Assembly (NCBI RefSeq): GCF_947488945.1
Contig: NZ_CANLBS010000021.1
Span: forward strand, 84,589 to 148,588
Length of the DNA: 64,000 nt
Direction of reading: 5' to 3'
Source of the DNA: an uncultured Streptomyces sp.
GTDB lineage: Bacteria; Actinomycetota; Actinomycetes; Streptomycetales; Streptomycetaceae
A program made the translations under genes and the position numbers. The notes under the pieces are model-generated. The model made no database searches. It had not been told where the DNA came from and saw only the letters and a program-made list of their open reading frames with translations. Positions 16,663 through 25,156 of the stretch are shown in pieces. Each line of letters starts with the position of its first letter. Within the stretch, counting starts at the first letter, position 1.

Positions 16663-16885
16663 CGGCGTGTTGAATAATGAGACAGGATCGTCCGCTATGT
16701 GAGATGAATTCCGACGGGAGGAGGTCCGGCGGACGATCGGTCCGGATGGAGGGGCCGCGCATCTGCGGACCGGACGTCCGCGTCTCACCATACGGGCGGA
16801 GGACCGTCCTGCGGGGGCTTTCGCCACCACGCGTCGCCGCGGCCGTCCCGCTCACGCTCCGGCTCCCGCCGCCCTGGTGGCCGGA

Positions 16886-17578
16886 TCAGCCGGTGAGCGC
16901 GAATCCGGTGCCGCGCACGGAGATCCGCAGGCCGTTCTCGGCCACCTCGATCTTCGACAGTTCCAGTCCGTCCGGCAGCCCGCTCAGCTCGCGCTCGAAG
17001 TCGGTCTTCGTGCGCACCAGGTCTTCCAGCCCCGGTATGCCCTCGCCGGGGACCTTGTCGGCGTGCACGCGGACGGTACGCCCGTCGATCAGCGTCACGG
17101 TGGAGGTCACGCTGCGGGAGAACGAGCGCCCCAGGAGCGAGACCGAGCCGGTGACCTTGACCTTGCCGTCGCCGCCGTAGGCCACGCTGACGGCCTCGTC
17201 GCCCACGGCGGTGGTCAGGTCGGCGTAGCTCACGGCCGCGGTGCCGGAGAGACGGCCGGCCGTGGCGCTGGAGTAGCCCTCGCCGAGCGTGACGTCCTCC
17301 AGCCGGGCGTCGAGGCCGCTGATCCGGACGGTACGGCCGCCGCTGGCGGCGCTGATGCCGGAGAGGGAGACGTCGACCCGGTCGAGCCGTCTGTCGGCGA
17401 CCTGGGTGAGGAAGGGAAAGCCCTTGATCGAGACGTCGGTGGACTCGGCGTCGCCGCCGGCGATCCGCACCCGGTCCGCGGCCTCGGATTCGGCGAAGTA
17501 CACCGCCGCGCGGTCCACCGCCACGAAGACCCCGCACAGCACCACCAGGACGACCACGAGTACGCGCAGTGCACGCAT
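16886..17578 (-). CDS. LmeA-like DUF2993 protein
   Basis: A 230-residue exported or membrane-anchored protein. The N-terminal hydrophobic helix (ALRVLVVVLVVLCGVFVAV) is followed by the DUF2993 beta-rich fold, with the family segments VSIKGFPFLTQVADRRLDRV and a terminal ENGLRISVRGTGFAL. In mycobacteria the relative LmeA supports lipoarabinomannan and lipomannan mannan elongation in the periplasm; the Streptomyces role is unknown. ATG at 17578 was chosen because GGGGGGAA precedes it. A 260-bp intergenic stretch follows, holding the leader-peptide promoter and a distant 10-bp inverted repeat (16686-16695 / 16729-16738). Confidence 0.87.
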   Translation of the reverse strand: MRALRVLVVVLVVLCGVFVAVDRAAVYFAESEAADRVRIAGGDAESTDVSIKGFPFLTQVADRRLDRVDVSLSGISAASGGRTVRISGLDARLEDVTLGEGYSSATAGRLSGTAAVSYADLTTAVGDEAVSVAYGGDGKVKVTGSVSLLGRSFSRSVTSTVTLIDGRTVRVHADKVPGEGIPGLEDLVRTKTDFERELSGLPDGLELSKIEVAENGLRISVRGTGFALTG

Positions 17579-17746
17579 GCCTGTTGTTCCCCCCACCTCG
17601 AACGACCGGAACCGCCCTGGCGCCGGCGAGCCTGCTGGTGCGTACGGGACGCGCCGGGGGCAGCGACGACGCGCGGGCCCCGGCCGGTTCCCCGGTCACC
17701 GTCGGCGCGACGGCGTGCGGTTCCCCGACCGGGGCCTGCCCCGAGG

Positions 17747-19522
17747 TCAGCCGATCATGCGCCCGAGGAGCCACATCGCAGGCGCGGCCGCCGTCAGCGG
17801 GAGGGCCACTCCGGCCGTCATGTGGACGAACCGGGACGGGTAGTCGTAGCTCGCCACCCGGAGCCCGATCAGGGCGCAACCGCCGGCGGCCGCGCCGAGC
17901 AGCGCGCCGCCGGCGCCGAAGTCGGTGAGCGCCCCGGCGGCGACGCCCGCGGCGGCCGACGCGAGCAGCGCCGCGAGTACGGAGGCGGGCCCGCGCAGCG
18001 GCAACGCGCGCACCACCGTCGCGACGGCGACGGCGATGCCGCCCACCACCACCGCGTCCGGGTCCGCCGCGAGGTGTCCGGCGGCGAGGACGGCGAGCGC
18101 GGCGGACACGACGGTGGCCGTCAGGCCGTACATCCGCTCGTCGGCCCCCGCGTGGCTGCGCAGTTGCAGGACGAGGGTGAGCAGCACCCAGACGCCGAGG
18201 GTGCCCAGCATCGCGGCCGGACCGTCCTCCCGTCCGGCGGCGAGCAGCACGGCGTCGGCGACGAGTCCGCCGGCGAAGGCGAGCGCGATGCCCTGGCGGG
18301 CCGGCCACATGCCGTTGAGCCGGAACCATCCGGCAGCGGTCACCGCCTGGAGCAGCACCAGCGGGACGACGAGCGCGTAGATGCCGATCGCCGCGCCGAG
18401 CGCCAGCAGCAGCCCGAGACCGGCGGTGATCACGGCGGGCTGGAGGCCCGGAGCGATGATCGGAGACCTTCCCTCGGCCCGCGCCCGCTGGGCGTCGGTG
18501 ATCCGGGCGTTGCCGACGGTGGTGGCCGGACCGTAACCGTCGGCCCCGGCGGCGTCCGGCACGGCCGGACCCGCCACCGAGCCCGTCGCCGGATCAGCTC
18601 CGGCGGAGCCCGGCGTTCCGGCGGCGGGCGGCAGCCCCGCACCCGTCCGGGGCGCCTCCGGCGGCAGCGGCGCCGACCCGCCCCGCACCCGCAGCGGAGT
18701 GGTGTGCTCCTGCGGGGGCTGCGGGACAGGGGATGCCTGCGACGGGGCCGGGGTCACCTGCGCGGCGTACGGGGCCTGTCCGTCCGGCGCGGCGTACGAA
18801 CCCGGCACGGTGTACGAGCCCTGTCCGTCCTGCGCGGCGTACGGGCCCTGGGCGGCGTACGGGTCCTGTGCGGCGTACGGGCCCGGCGCGGCCTGGGGTG
18901 CTTGAGGACCCTGGGGTGCCTGAGGGCCCTGAGGCGCCTGCGGGACGTACGCCGCCTGCTGGGCGTACGGCTCCGGCTGCGCGTACGGCTCCTGCTGGGC
19001 ATACGGCCCTTGCTGCGCGTACTGCCCCTGTGGGTCGTACGGGTCCACCGGCTGGGCGTATCCGCCCTGCGGGGCGCCCGCCCCCGCCTGCCCGGGGTCG
19101 CCGGGCACCGGTCCGGTGGCCGGGTCCGGCCGCAGGGTCGGCTGGTACTGGGTGTCCCAGGTCTGTCCCTGCCAGGTCTGGGCCGCACCCATGCCGTCGC
19201 CGTGGCCATGGGGTGCCGCGCCGTCCGCGCTCCGCCCGGCCCAGGCGTCCGGGCCGTCCGGCGTCCCGTGGGTCGGCGGCGCGGGCGGGTACGTCGCACC
19301 CGCCCGGCCGTCCGTATACGAACCGTTCGTATACGAGGTGTCCGTATACGAAACGTCCGCGGGCGGCGGGGCCGGGTACTGGCCGTCGGGGTGCGCCGGG
19401 CCGTCCTGGCGGCCGTGGCGCGGGCCGCCGTACGGCTGCGGGGCGTACTGCTGGTCGCCCGGGTGCGGATCGCCCGGCAGGCGCCGGGCCTCGTCGTCAC
19501 CGTGCTGTCGCGTGCTGCTCAT
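17747..19522 (-). CDS. Large Pro/Gln/Tyr-rich polytopic membrane protein
   Basis: A 591-residue protein in two parts. Residues 1 to about 330 are disordered, with many PYAQQ-, PYAAQ- and APQGPQ-type repeats. Residues from about 370 form roughly eight transmembrane helices (for example PAVITAGLGLLLALGAAIGI). The repeats resemble cytoplasmic adaptor tails that recruit partners. ATG at 19522 has GGAG about 6 nt upstream. It is downstream of the hydrolase/MoaD gene with only about 10 bp between, so they form an operon. I do not recognise the membrane family. Confidence 0.8.
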   Translation of the reverse strand: MSSTRQHGDDEARRLPGDPHPGDQQYAPQPYGGPRHGRQDGPAHPDGQYPAPPPADVSYTDTSYTNGSYTDGRAGATYPPAPPTHGTPDGPDAWAGRSADGAAPHGHGDGMGAAQTWQGQTWDTQYQPTLRPDPATGPVPGDPGQAGAGAPQGGYAQPVDPYDPQGQYAQQGPYAQQEPYAQPEPYAQQAAYVPQAPQGPQAPQGPQAPQAAPGPYAAQDPYAAQGPYAAQDGQGSYTVPGSYAAPDGQAPYAAQVTPAPSQASPVPQPPQEHTTPLRVRGGSAPLPPEAPRTGAGLPPAAGTPGSAGADPATGSVAGPAVPDAAGADGYGPATTVGNARITDAQRARAEGRSPIIAPGLQPAVITAGLGLLLALGAAIGIYALVVPLVLLQAVTAAGWFRLNGMWPARQGIALAFAGGLVADAVLLAAGREDGPAAMLGTLGVWVLLTLVLQLRSHAGADERMYGLTATVVSAALAVLAAGHLAADPDAVVVGGIAVAVATVVRALPLRGPASVLAALLASAAAGVAAGALTDFGAGGALLGAAAGGCALIGLRVASYDYPSRFVHMTAGVALPLTAAAPAMWLLGRMIG

Positions 19523-19532
19523 GGTCTCCGGT

Positions 19533-19787
19533 TCACCCTCCTGCGAACGGCGGGAGCACCTCGACCGTGCCGCCCTCGGCAAGGCGTACGGTCTCATGCT
19601 CCCGGTTCCCGACCGGATTCCCGTCGATCAGGAACGCACATCGTCGCAGCACCTGCGTCAGTTCCCCGGGGTGTGCCGCCCGCACGGCGTCCAGGGCCTC
19701 CGCCAGCGTCGCCGCGCGGTACGGCTCCTCGGCCGTGCCGGCCGCGGACTTGGCCGCCGCCCAGTAGCGGATCGTCCCGCTCGCCAT
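19533..19787 (-). CDS. MoaD/ThiS-family small sulfur carrier (possible internal start)
   Basis: An 84-residue in-frame product starting at ATG 19787, which has AGGAAGG 8 nt upstream, and ending in PPFAGG. The terminal Gly-Gly is the site that is adenylated and thiocarboxylated in MoaD/ThiS carriers. It starts MASGTIRYWAAAKSAAG, a typical MoaD opening (a first strand followed by an Ala-Lys-rich loop). It is entirely inside the frame of the hydrolase above. Whether it is made separately decides if it is an autonomous carrier. No other molybdopterin gene is nearby. Confidence 0.5.
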   Translation of the reverse strand: MASGTIRYWAAAKSAAGTAEEPYRAATLAEALDAVRAAHPGELTQVLRRCAFLIDGNPVGNREHETVRLAEGGTVEVLPPFAGG

Positions 19788-20792
19788 GGCGCCACCTTCC
19801 TCGTCGTCGGGACGCGGCGCGGTTCGCGCCGCGGCTCCGTCCTGGCCTTCCGGCTGTCCATGATGGGTCACGTCCATAATGGGTCGGCCGGGAACCGCCC
19901 AGTCCGCGATGCGGGCCAGCAGCTCCTGCGCGGCCGAGTTCTCCGCGTGGCCCATCCCCCGCTCCACCCACAGTTCGGCGGCCCCGTCGGCCGCCGCCGC
20001 CACCAGCATCCGGGGGTGGTCCAGTGGGAAGTACGGGTCACGGTCGCCGTGCACGACGAGCAGCGGGGCCGGGGCGATCAGCGGGACCGCCGCCACCGGC
20101 GACAGCGGCACCGGGTCCCAGTCCCGGTCGTGGATGCGGGTGCGCAGGCCGTAGCGGCCGACCAGTCGGCCCGTCGGGCGTGTCACCACCCAGTGCAGCC
20201 GCCGCATGGGGGCGGTGCCCCGGTAGTACCAGCGCGCCGGAGAGCTGACGGCGACCACCGCATCGGCGTGCGCTCCCCCGTGCGCCGTCGTGAGCCCCTC
20301 GTGCGCCGCCCCGTTCGGCCCCCGGACGGCCCCGCTGGAACGCTGATTGTTTTCCGTATACAAACCGCCGTGCCGGAGCACGACGGAACCGCCCATGGAG
20401 AACCCGACCGTAACGACCCGACCATGTCCCAGTGACCGCGCCCAGCGCACCGCGGCGGCCAGATCGAGCACTTCGCGGTCGCCCACGGTCGACTTCCCGC
20501 CGGACTTCCCGTGCCCCCGAAAGGAGAACGTGATCACGGCCGCACGCTGGGAGAACACCGCTGCGGCCCGCCGCACCGCAGGGCGGTCGACGGAGCCGGT
20601 GAAACCGTGTGCGAGGACGATCGCCGTCCGCTCCGCGGCGGAGTCCCGGCCGGCCGCGAAACCGGCCGTACACGGGGTGTACACCGCCTCGACCGGAACC
20701 CCGTCATCGGTCAGCAACGTGGCGCGCAGCGGGGTTCGCGTGATCAAGGGAACAGAAGAAGTCGGGAATCGACCCTCTGACGCAGAACTCAT
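19533..20792 (-). CDS. Alpha/beta hydrolase continuous with a C-terminal MoaD-like domain
   Basis: One uninterrupted 419-residue frame. Residues 1-300 are an alpha/beta hydrolase with oxyanion region AHGFTGS, nucleophile elbow GFSMGG, acid in VHGDRDPYF and histidine in GMGHAEN. A charged linker (HHGQPEGQDGAAARTAP...) leads into residues 336-419, a ubiquitin-fold MoaD/ThiS-like domain ending PPFAGG with the functional Gly-Gly tail. In relatives I recall these as separate neighbouring genes. Here an internal ATG at 19787 with AGGAAGG upstream could also give a free MoaD protein. The linker holds no stop codon, so a fusion, dual products or very close genes are all possible. Confidence 0.78.
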   Translation of the reverse strand: MSSASEGRFPTSSVPLITRTPLRATLLTDDGVPVEAVYTPCTAGFAAGRDSAAERTAIVLAHGFTGSVDRPAVRRAAAVFSQRAAVITFSFRGHGKSGGKSTVGDREVLDLAAAVRWARSLGHGRVVTVGFSMGGSVVLRHGGLYTENNQRSSGAVRGPNGAAHEGLTTAHGGAHADAVVAVSSPARWYYRGTAPMRRLHWVVTRPTGRLVGRYGLRTRIHDRDWDPVPLSPVAAVPLIAPAPLLVVHGDRDPYFPLDHPRMLVAAAADGAAELWVERGMGHAENSAAQELLARIADWAVPGRPIMDVTHHGQPEGQDGAAARTAPRPDDEEGGAMASGTIRYWAAAKSAAGTAEEPYRAATLAEALDAVRAAHPGELTQVLRRCAFLIDGNPVGNREHETVRLAEGGTVEVLPPFAGG

Positions 20793-20978
20793 GTGGGCTA
20801 TTCTGCTGCGAAGAGGATCCGGGCAAAGCAGCCCCCGGGTCCTTTTGTGCTTTCGGCTCGTTGTTACGGAGACGTTTCAACAAGCTCAGCGGTCCCAGGG
20901 CGCGGGGCCGCACCGGTAAAAACTGTATGACGGATGCCGCAGGGCACAGCCGTACAGCAGTACGAAGCAGTGCCGCAT

Positions 20979-21003
20979 ACTCCCCCGGGTCCGACCCGGG
21001 AGT
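20979..21003 (+). promoter_or_regulatory. Hairpin in the glnR 5' region
   Basis: The sequence from ACTCCCCCGGGT through ACCCGGGAGT folds into a stem with a two-base bulge and a 3-nt loop, about 35 nt before the leader ORF. Around it, 20793-21037 shows no other gene and must contain the divergent hydrolase and glnR promoters. Confidence 0.35.
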
Positions 21004-21037
21004 GCCCCTCTCGCAGGGAACGAGGAGGACCGACGTA

Positions 21038-21097
21038 ATGGGCGAGCGAACCGTGCACCACGATCGACCGACGACCCAGGCAGGTGGACGGCGATGA
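21038..21097 (+). CDS. Putative 19-residue leader ORF coupled to glnR
   Basis: ATG at 21038 follows a strong ribosome site, CGAGGAGGA, and encodes MGERTVHHDRPTTQAGGRR. Its TGA overlaps the glnR start as ATGA (21094-21097). Both the SD strength and the exact overlap suggest translation and coupling to glnR, whose own ribosome site (GGTGGA) is weaker. The peptide has no obvious amino-acid-sensing bias apart from two histidines and four arginines. It could instead be chance. Confidence 0.4.
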   Translation: MGERTVHHDRPTTQAGGRR

Positions 21098-21909
21098 GTT
21101 CTTTGCTGCTCCTGACGAATGCCCTTCAACCGTCGACGGAGGTGCTTCCCGCCCTCGGTCTTCTGCTCCACAGCGTGCGGGTCGCCCCCGCCGAAGGACC
21201 CGCTCTCGTCGACACCCCCGGTGCCGACGTCATCCTGATCGACGGGCGGCGTGACCTTCCGCAGGTGCGCTCGCTCTGCCAGCTCCTGCGCTCCACCGGG
21301 CCGGGATGTCCGCTGATCCTCGTCGTCACCGAGGGCGGTCTCGCGGCCGTCACCGCCGACTGGGGCATCGACGACGTGCTGCTGGACACCGCGGGGCCCG
21401 CCGAGGTCGAGGCACGGCTGCGGCTGGCCACCGGCCGGCAGCAGATCACCTCGGACGACTCCCCCATGGAGATCCGCAACGGCGACCTCTCCGTGGACGA
21501 GGCGACCTACAGCGCCAAGCTGAAGGGCCGGGTCCTCGACCTCACCTTCAAGGAGTTCGAGCTGCTGAAGTACCTCGCCCAGCACCCGGGCCGGGTCTTC
21601 ACCCGCGCGCAGCTCCTCCAGGAGGTCTGGGGCTACGACTACTTCGGCGGCACCCGCACCGTGGACGTCCACGTACGGCGGCTGCGCGCCAAGCTGGGCC
21701 CCGAGCACGAGTCGCTGATCGGCACCGTCCGCAACGTCGGGTACCGCTTCGTCGCCCCGGAGAAGGGCGACCGCTCCAAGAACGACGGGAGCGACGGGAG
21801 CGACGACAAGGCGGTGGCCGCGGCCACCGCGGCGGTCGTCACCCGTCCGGAGCAGCCGGAGGTGTCGGAGATCGCGGAAGAAGCCCCGGCAGCGCCTGCC
21901 AAGAGGTAG
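21094..21909 (+). CDS. glnR: Nitrogen regulator GlnR
   Basis: A 271-residue atypical OmpR-family regulator that controls nitrogen assimilation (glnA, glnII, amtB, nir) in Streptomyces. The receiver domain keeps Asp50 (VILIDGRRDL) but lacks the usual acidic pocket and conserved lysine. GlnR acts as a homodimer without normal phosphotransfer, and no kinase gene is adjacent. The DNA-binding winged helix (about residues 130-225) is textbook: LDLTFKEFELLKYLAQHPG, GYDYFGGTRTVDVHVRRLR, TVRNVGYRF. A charged, probably disordered tail of about 40 residues follows. Sequence similarity to S. coelicolor GlnR as I remember it is very high. Confidence 0.95.
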   Translation: MSSLLLLTNALQPSTEVLPALGLLLHSVRVAPAEGPALVDTPGADVILIDGRRDLPQVRSLCQLLRSTGPGCPLILVVTEGGLAAVTADWGIDDVLLDTAGPAEVEARLRLATGRQQITSDDSPMEIRNGDLSVDEATYSAKLKGRVLDLTFKEFELLKYLAQHPGRVFTRAQLLQEVWGYDYFGGTRTVDVHVRRLRAKLGPEHESLIGTVRNVGYRFVAPEKGDRSKNDGSDGSDDKAVAAATAAVVTRPEQPEVSEIAEEAPAAPAKR

Positions 21910-21920
21910 TTCCATCCGCG

Positions 21921-21926
21921 TAGACT
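21921..21926 (+). promoter_or_regulatory. -10 box for leaderless lacI-type mRNA
   Basis: TAGACT ends 7 nt before the GTG of the LacI regulator, in the 24-bp gap after glnR. There is no Shine-Dalgarno in the gap, so this regulator likely has its own leaderless transcript. Confidence 0.45.
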
Positions 21927-21933
21927 GCCGCGC

Positions 21934-22977
21934 GTGGCCAAGGTGACGCGGGACGATGTGGCGAGACTGGCGGGGACGTCGACCGCCGTCGTCAGCTATG
22001 TCATCAACAACGGACCCCGGCCGGTCGCCCCGGCCACGCGCGAGCGGGTGCTCGCCGCGATCAAGGAGCTCGGCTACCGCCCCGACCGGGTGGCCCAGGC
22101 CATGGCGTCGCGGCGGACCGACCTCATAGGCATGATCGTGCCGGACGCCCGGCAGGCGTTCTTCGCGGAGATGGCGCACGCCGTCGAACAGGCCGCCGCC
22201 GAGCGCGGGAAGATGGTCCTGGTCGGCAACTCCGACTACCGCGACGAGCGCGAGGTCCACTACCTGCGGGCCTTCCTCGGCATGCGGGTCTCCGGGCTGA
22301 TCCTGGTCAGCCAGGGCCCCAGCGAGCGCGCCGCCGCCGAGATCGAGGCGTGGGACGCCCGGGTCGTGCTGCTGCACGAGCGGCCGGAGGCGATCGACGA
22401 TGTCGCCGTCGTCACGGACGACGTCGGCGGCGCCCAGCTCGCCACCCGCCACCTGCTGGAACACGGTTACGCCTACGTGGCCTGCCTCGGCGGCATGGAA
22501 TCGACCCCGGCGGTCGGCGACCCGGTCGCCGACCACGTCGAGGGCTGGCGGCGGGCCATGCAGGAGTCCGGCCGCTCCACCGAGGGCCGGGTCTTCCACG
22601 CCCCGTACAACCGGTACGACGCCTACCAGGTGGCGCTCGGGCTGCTGTCCGGTCCGGACCGGCCGCCGGCGATCTTCTGCTCCACCGACGACCAGGCGAT
22701 CGGGGTGCTGCGGGCCGCCCGCGAGCTGCGCATCGACGTCCCGGGCGAGCTGGCCGTGGCGGGCTTCGACGACGTCAAGGAGGCCGGGCTCACCGACCCG
22801 CCGCTGACGACCGTCTTCTCGGACCGACCCGCGATGGCCCGCGCCGCCGTCGACCTGGTGCTGGACGACTCGCTGCGGGTCTCCGGCTCGCGCCGGGAAC
22901 GCCTGCGGCAGTTCCCCTCCGCGCTGGTGGTCCGGCGCTCCTGCGGCTGCGGAGAGGCGACGCCCGAAGCCCGATAG
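21934..22977 (+). CDS. LacI-family transcriptional regulator
   Basis: A 347-residue repressor. Residues 1-50 are the LacI helix-turn-helix and hinge (VTRDDVARLAGTSTAVVSYV, then RVAQAMASRRTDLIG). Residues 60-330 are the periplasmic-binding-protein-like effector domain (IGMIVPDARQAFF, AVAGFDDVKEAGL, LTTVFSDRPAMA). An unusual C-terminus RRSCGCGE carries two cysteines. The GTG start fits a leaderless mRNA. It lies 24 bp after glnR in the same direction. No sugar transporter or catabolic gene is nearby, so its effector and targets are unknown. Confidence 0.93.
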   Translation: MAKVTRDDVARLAGTSTAVVSYVINNGPRPVAPATRERVLAAIKELGYRPDRVAQAMASRRTDLIGMIVPDARQAFFAEMAHAVEQAAAERGKMVLVGNSDYRDEREVHYLRAFLGMRVSGLILVSQGPSERAAAEIEAWDARVVLLHERPEAIDDVAVVTDDVGGAQLATRHLLEHGYAYVACLGGMESTPAVGDPVADHVEGWRRAMQESGRSTEGRVFHAPYNRYDAYQVALGLLSGPDRPPAIFCSTDDQAIGVLRAARELRIDVPGELAVAGFDDVKEAGLTDPPLTTVFSDRPAMARAAVDLVLDDSLRVSGSRRERLRQFPSALVVRRSCGCGEATPEAR

Positions 22978-23040
22978 CCCTTGGGCCCCCCACCGGGACG
23001 GGGGACCTTTATGCCGGGCTCACGAGGTTCTGCCGGGCTT

Positions 23041-23067
23041 CTCAGCAGGGGCTCAGGCTCCTCTCAT
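23041..23067 (+). promoter_or_regulatory. Three helically phased CTCAK repeats upstream of the protease gene
   Basis: CTCAG at 23041, CTCAG at 23052 and CTCAT at 23063 are spaced exactly 11 bp. Direct repeats at 11-bp spacing are the standard site type for OmpR/PhoB-family regulators, and an MprA-like regulator is encoded 1.4 kb downstream. This is the likely operator of the HtrA-like gene; it also argues against a protein start at 23066. Confidence 0.55.
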
Positions 23068-23089
23068 GTTCGCTGGACAGGCTCTGGAC

Positions 23090-24307
23090 ATGACTGAGAG
23101 CCACCGCCCGAGCGGCGAGTACCCGACGTATCCCCCGTACGGCACCGACGCGTACGGCTCCGAGACTTACGGCACCGACGCGTACGGCGCAGCGACCCCC
23201 ACCGCGCCGGCCGGCTACCCGCCGCCGCCCGCGTACCGGCCGTCGCAGCCCGTCGCGCTGGAGTCCGGCGCCACCGTGTGGCCCGGACCGGGTGCGGACG
23301 GCGGCGACGGGGGCGACGGCGCCGCGACCGGTCACGCCTGGGCCGCCCCGCTGCCGCCGGCCGGGCCCAGGCGCCGCGTGAAGGGCCCCACCGCCCTGCT
23401 GGCCGCGGTCGCCCTCGCCGCCGCCGCGATCGGAGGCGGCACCGCCACCCTGATCGGGCAGTTCACCGACGGCGGCCCTGCCGGCTCCTCCGTCAGCGCC
23501 GTCAGCGGCACCACCGTCTCGGCGAGCAGCAAGGGCACCGTGGCGGGCGTCGCGGCAGCGGTCTCCCCGGCGATCGTCGAGATCGGCGCCACCTCCACCG
23601 CCGGTGAGTCGACCGGCTCCGGGGTCGTCATCACCTCGGACGGTGAGATCGTCACCAACAACCACGTCGTCTCCGGCGCCTCCGAGATCAAGGTGACCCT
23701 CTCGACCGGCAAGACGTACACCGCCGACGTCGTGGGCACCGACCCCGACAAGGACCTGGCGCTGATCAAGCTGCGGAACGCGAGCGGGCTGAAGACGGCC
23801 GCCCTCGGCGACTCCTCCTCGGTGGCCGTCGGCGACGAGGTCGTGGCCATCGGCTCGCCCGAGGGCCTCACCGGCACCGTCACCAGCGGCATCGTCTCCG
23901 CGCTCGACCGCGACGTCACCGTCGCCAAGGACGACAGCAGCAGCGGTAGCGACGGCAGCGGCTCCTCCGGCTCCGACCAGTGGAGCCAGAGCCAGAGTCA
24001 GGGAGGCAGCGGCGGCGAGCAGTGGCCGTTCGAGTTCGGGGGCCGGCAGTTCAACGGCGACACCGGCACCTCGACCACCACGTACAAGGCGCTCCAGACG
24101 GACGCCTCGCTCAACCCGGGCAACTCCGGCGGCGCCCTCATCAACATGGACGGCGAGATCATCGGCATCAACTCCGCCATGTACTCCCCCACCTCGTCCA
24201 GCAGCACCAGCGGTTCCAGCGCCGGCAGCGTCGGCCTCGGCTTCGCCATCCCGATCGACACCGTCAAGGCCGATCTCAGTACCCTCCGTGCCGGTGACGG
24301 GTCCTGA
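23090..24307 (+). CDS. HtrA-like trypsin-fold serine protease, membrane-anchored, no PDZ domain
   Basis: A 405-residue envelope protease. The cytoplasmic head has YGTDAYGSETYGTDAYG-type repeats and is Pro-rich. One transmembrane helix (about 105-128) precedes an extracellular chymotrypsin-fold domain. The catalytic triad is His in TNNHVV, Asp in DKDLALIK and Ser in NPGNSGGALIN. A Ser/Gly/Gln-rich insertion (about residues 283-312) sits before the serine. The protein ends right after GFAIPIDTVKADL, where HtrA/PepD proteins usually continue into a PDZ domain. Start at 23090 because the upstream ATG falls inside an operator-like repeat. The neighbouring two-component system probably controls it. 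Confidence 0.88.
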   Translation: MTESHRPSGEYPTYPPYGTDAYGSETYGTDAYGAATPTAPAGYPPPPAYRPSQPVALESGATVWPGPGADGGDGGDGAATGHAWAAPLPPAGPRRRVKGPTALLAAVALAAAAIGGGTATLIGQFTDGGPAGSSVSAVSGTTVSASSKGTVAGVAAAVSPAIVEIGATSTAGESTGSGVVITSDGEIVTNNHVVSGASEIKVTLSTGKTYTADVVGTDPDKDLALIKLRNASGLKTAALGDSSSVAVGDEVVAIGSPEGLTGTVTSGIVSALDRDVTVAKDDSSSGSDGSGSSGSDQWSQSQSQGGSGGEQWPFEFGGRQFNGDTGTSTTTYKALQTDASLNPGNSGGALINMDGEIIGINSAMYSPTSSSSTSGSSAGSVGLGFAIPIDTVKADLSTLRAGDGS

Positions 24308-24424
24308 ACGGCACCCCGACCGGGTCGTGAGCGGGGATCTCGGCATCCTTCCCCCGCCGTGCGACGCTGGAACGACCACCTCCGGCGCCACCGCCGGACC
24401 GGAACGAGATGAGGACGCCGAGCG

Positions 24425-25156
24425 ATGAGCCCCGCCGAAGACGATCCGCAGCGCATCCTGATCGTCGACGACGAACCGGCCGTGCGTGAGGCGCTGCAGC
24501 GCAGCCTCGCGTTCGAGGGCTACGGCACGGAGGTCGCCGTCGACGGCTACGACGCCCTCGCCAAGGCGGAGGCGTACGCCCCCGACCTCGTGGTGCTGGA
24601 CATCCAGATGCCCCGGATGGACGGCCTGACCGCCGCCCGCAGGCTCCGGGCCAACGGTGCCACCACGCCCATCCTCATGCTCACCGCCCGCGACACCGTC
24701 GGCGACCGGGTCACCGGACTCGACGCCGGCGCCGACGACTACCTGGTCAAGCCGTTCGAGCTGGACGAGCTGTTCGCCCGCATCCGCGCCCTGCTGCGCC
24801 GCAGTTCCTACGCGTCCGCGGCGGGCGCCGACGCGGTTCCCGACGACGTGCTGTCGTTCGCCGACCTCCGCATGGACCTCAACACCCGCGAAGTCACCCG
24901 CGGCACCCGTCCCGTGGAACTGACCCGGACCGAGTTCACCCTGCTGGAGATGTTCCTCGCGCACCCCCGCCAGGTGCTGACCCGCGAGCAGATCCTCAAG
25001 GCCGTCTGGGGCTTCGACTTCGAGCCGAGCTCCAACTCCCTGGACGTGTACGTGATGTACCTGCGGCGCAAGACCGAGGCGGGCGGCGAGCCCCGGCTCG
25101 TGCACACCGTGCGCGGGGTCGGGTACGCCCTGCGCTCCGGCGGCGGTGACGGGTGA
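24425..25156 (+). CDS. OmpR-family response regulator, MprA-like
   Basis: A 243-residue response regulator. The receiver domain (1-125) has ILIVDDEP, phosphoacceptor Asp59 in VVLDIQMPRMDG and the lysine in YLVKPFE. The C-terminal winged helix (about 140-238) has VELTRTEFTLLEMFLAHPRQ and SLDVYVMYLRRKTEAGG. It is closest in feel to mycobacterial MprA, an envelope-stress regulator that controls the protease PepD; the protease-regulator-kinase order here is the same logic. Its stop overlaps the kinase start as GTGA. Confidence 0.93.
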   Translation: MSPAEDDPQRILIVDDEPAVREALQRSLAFEGYGTEVAVDGYDALAKAEAYAPDLVVLDIQMPRMDGLTAARRLRANGATTPILMLTARDTVGDRVTGLDAGADDYLVKPFELDELFARIRALLRRSSYASAAGADAVPDDVLSFADLRMDLNTREVTRGTRPVELTRTEFTLLEMFLAHPRQVLTREQILKAVWGFDFEPSSNSLDVYVMYLRRKTEAGGEPRLVHTVRGVGYALRSGGGDG

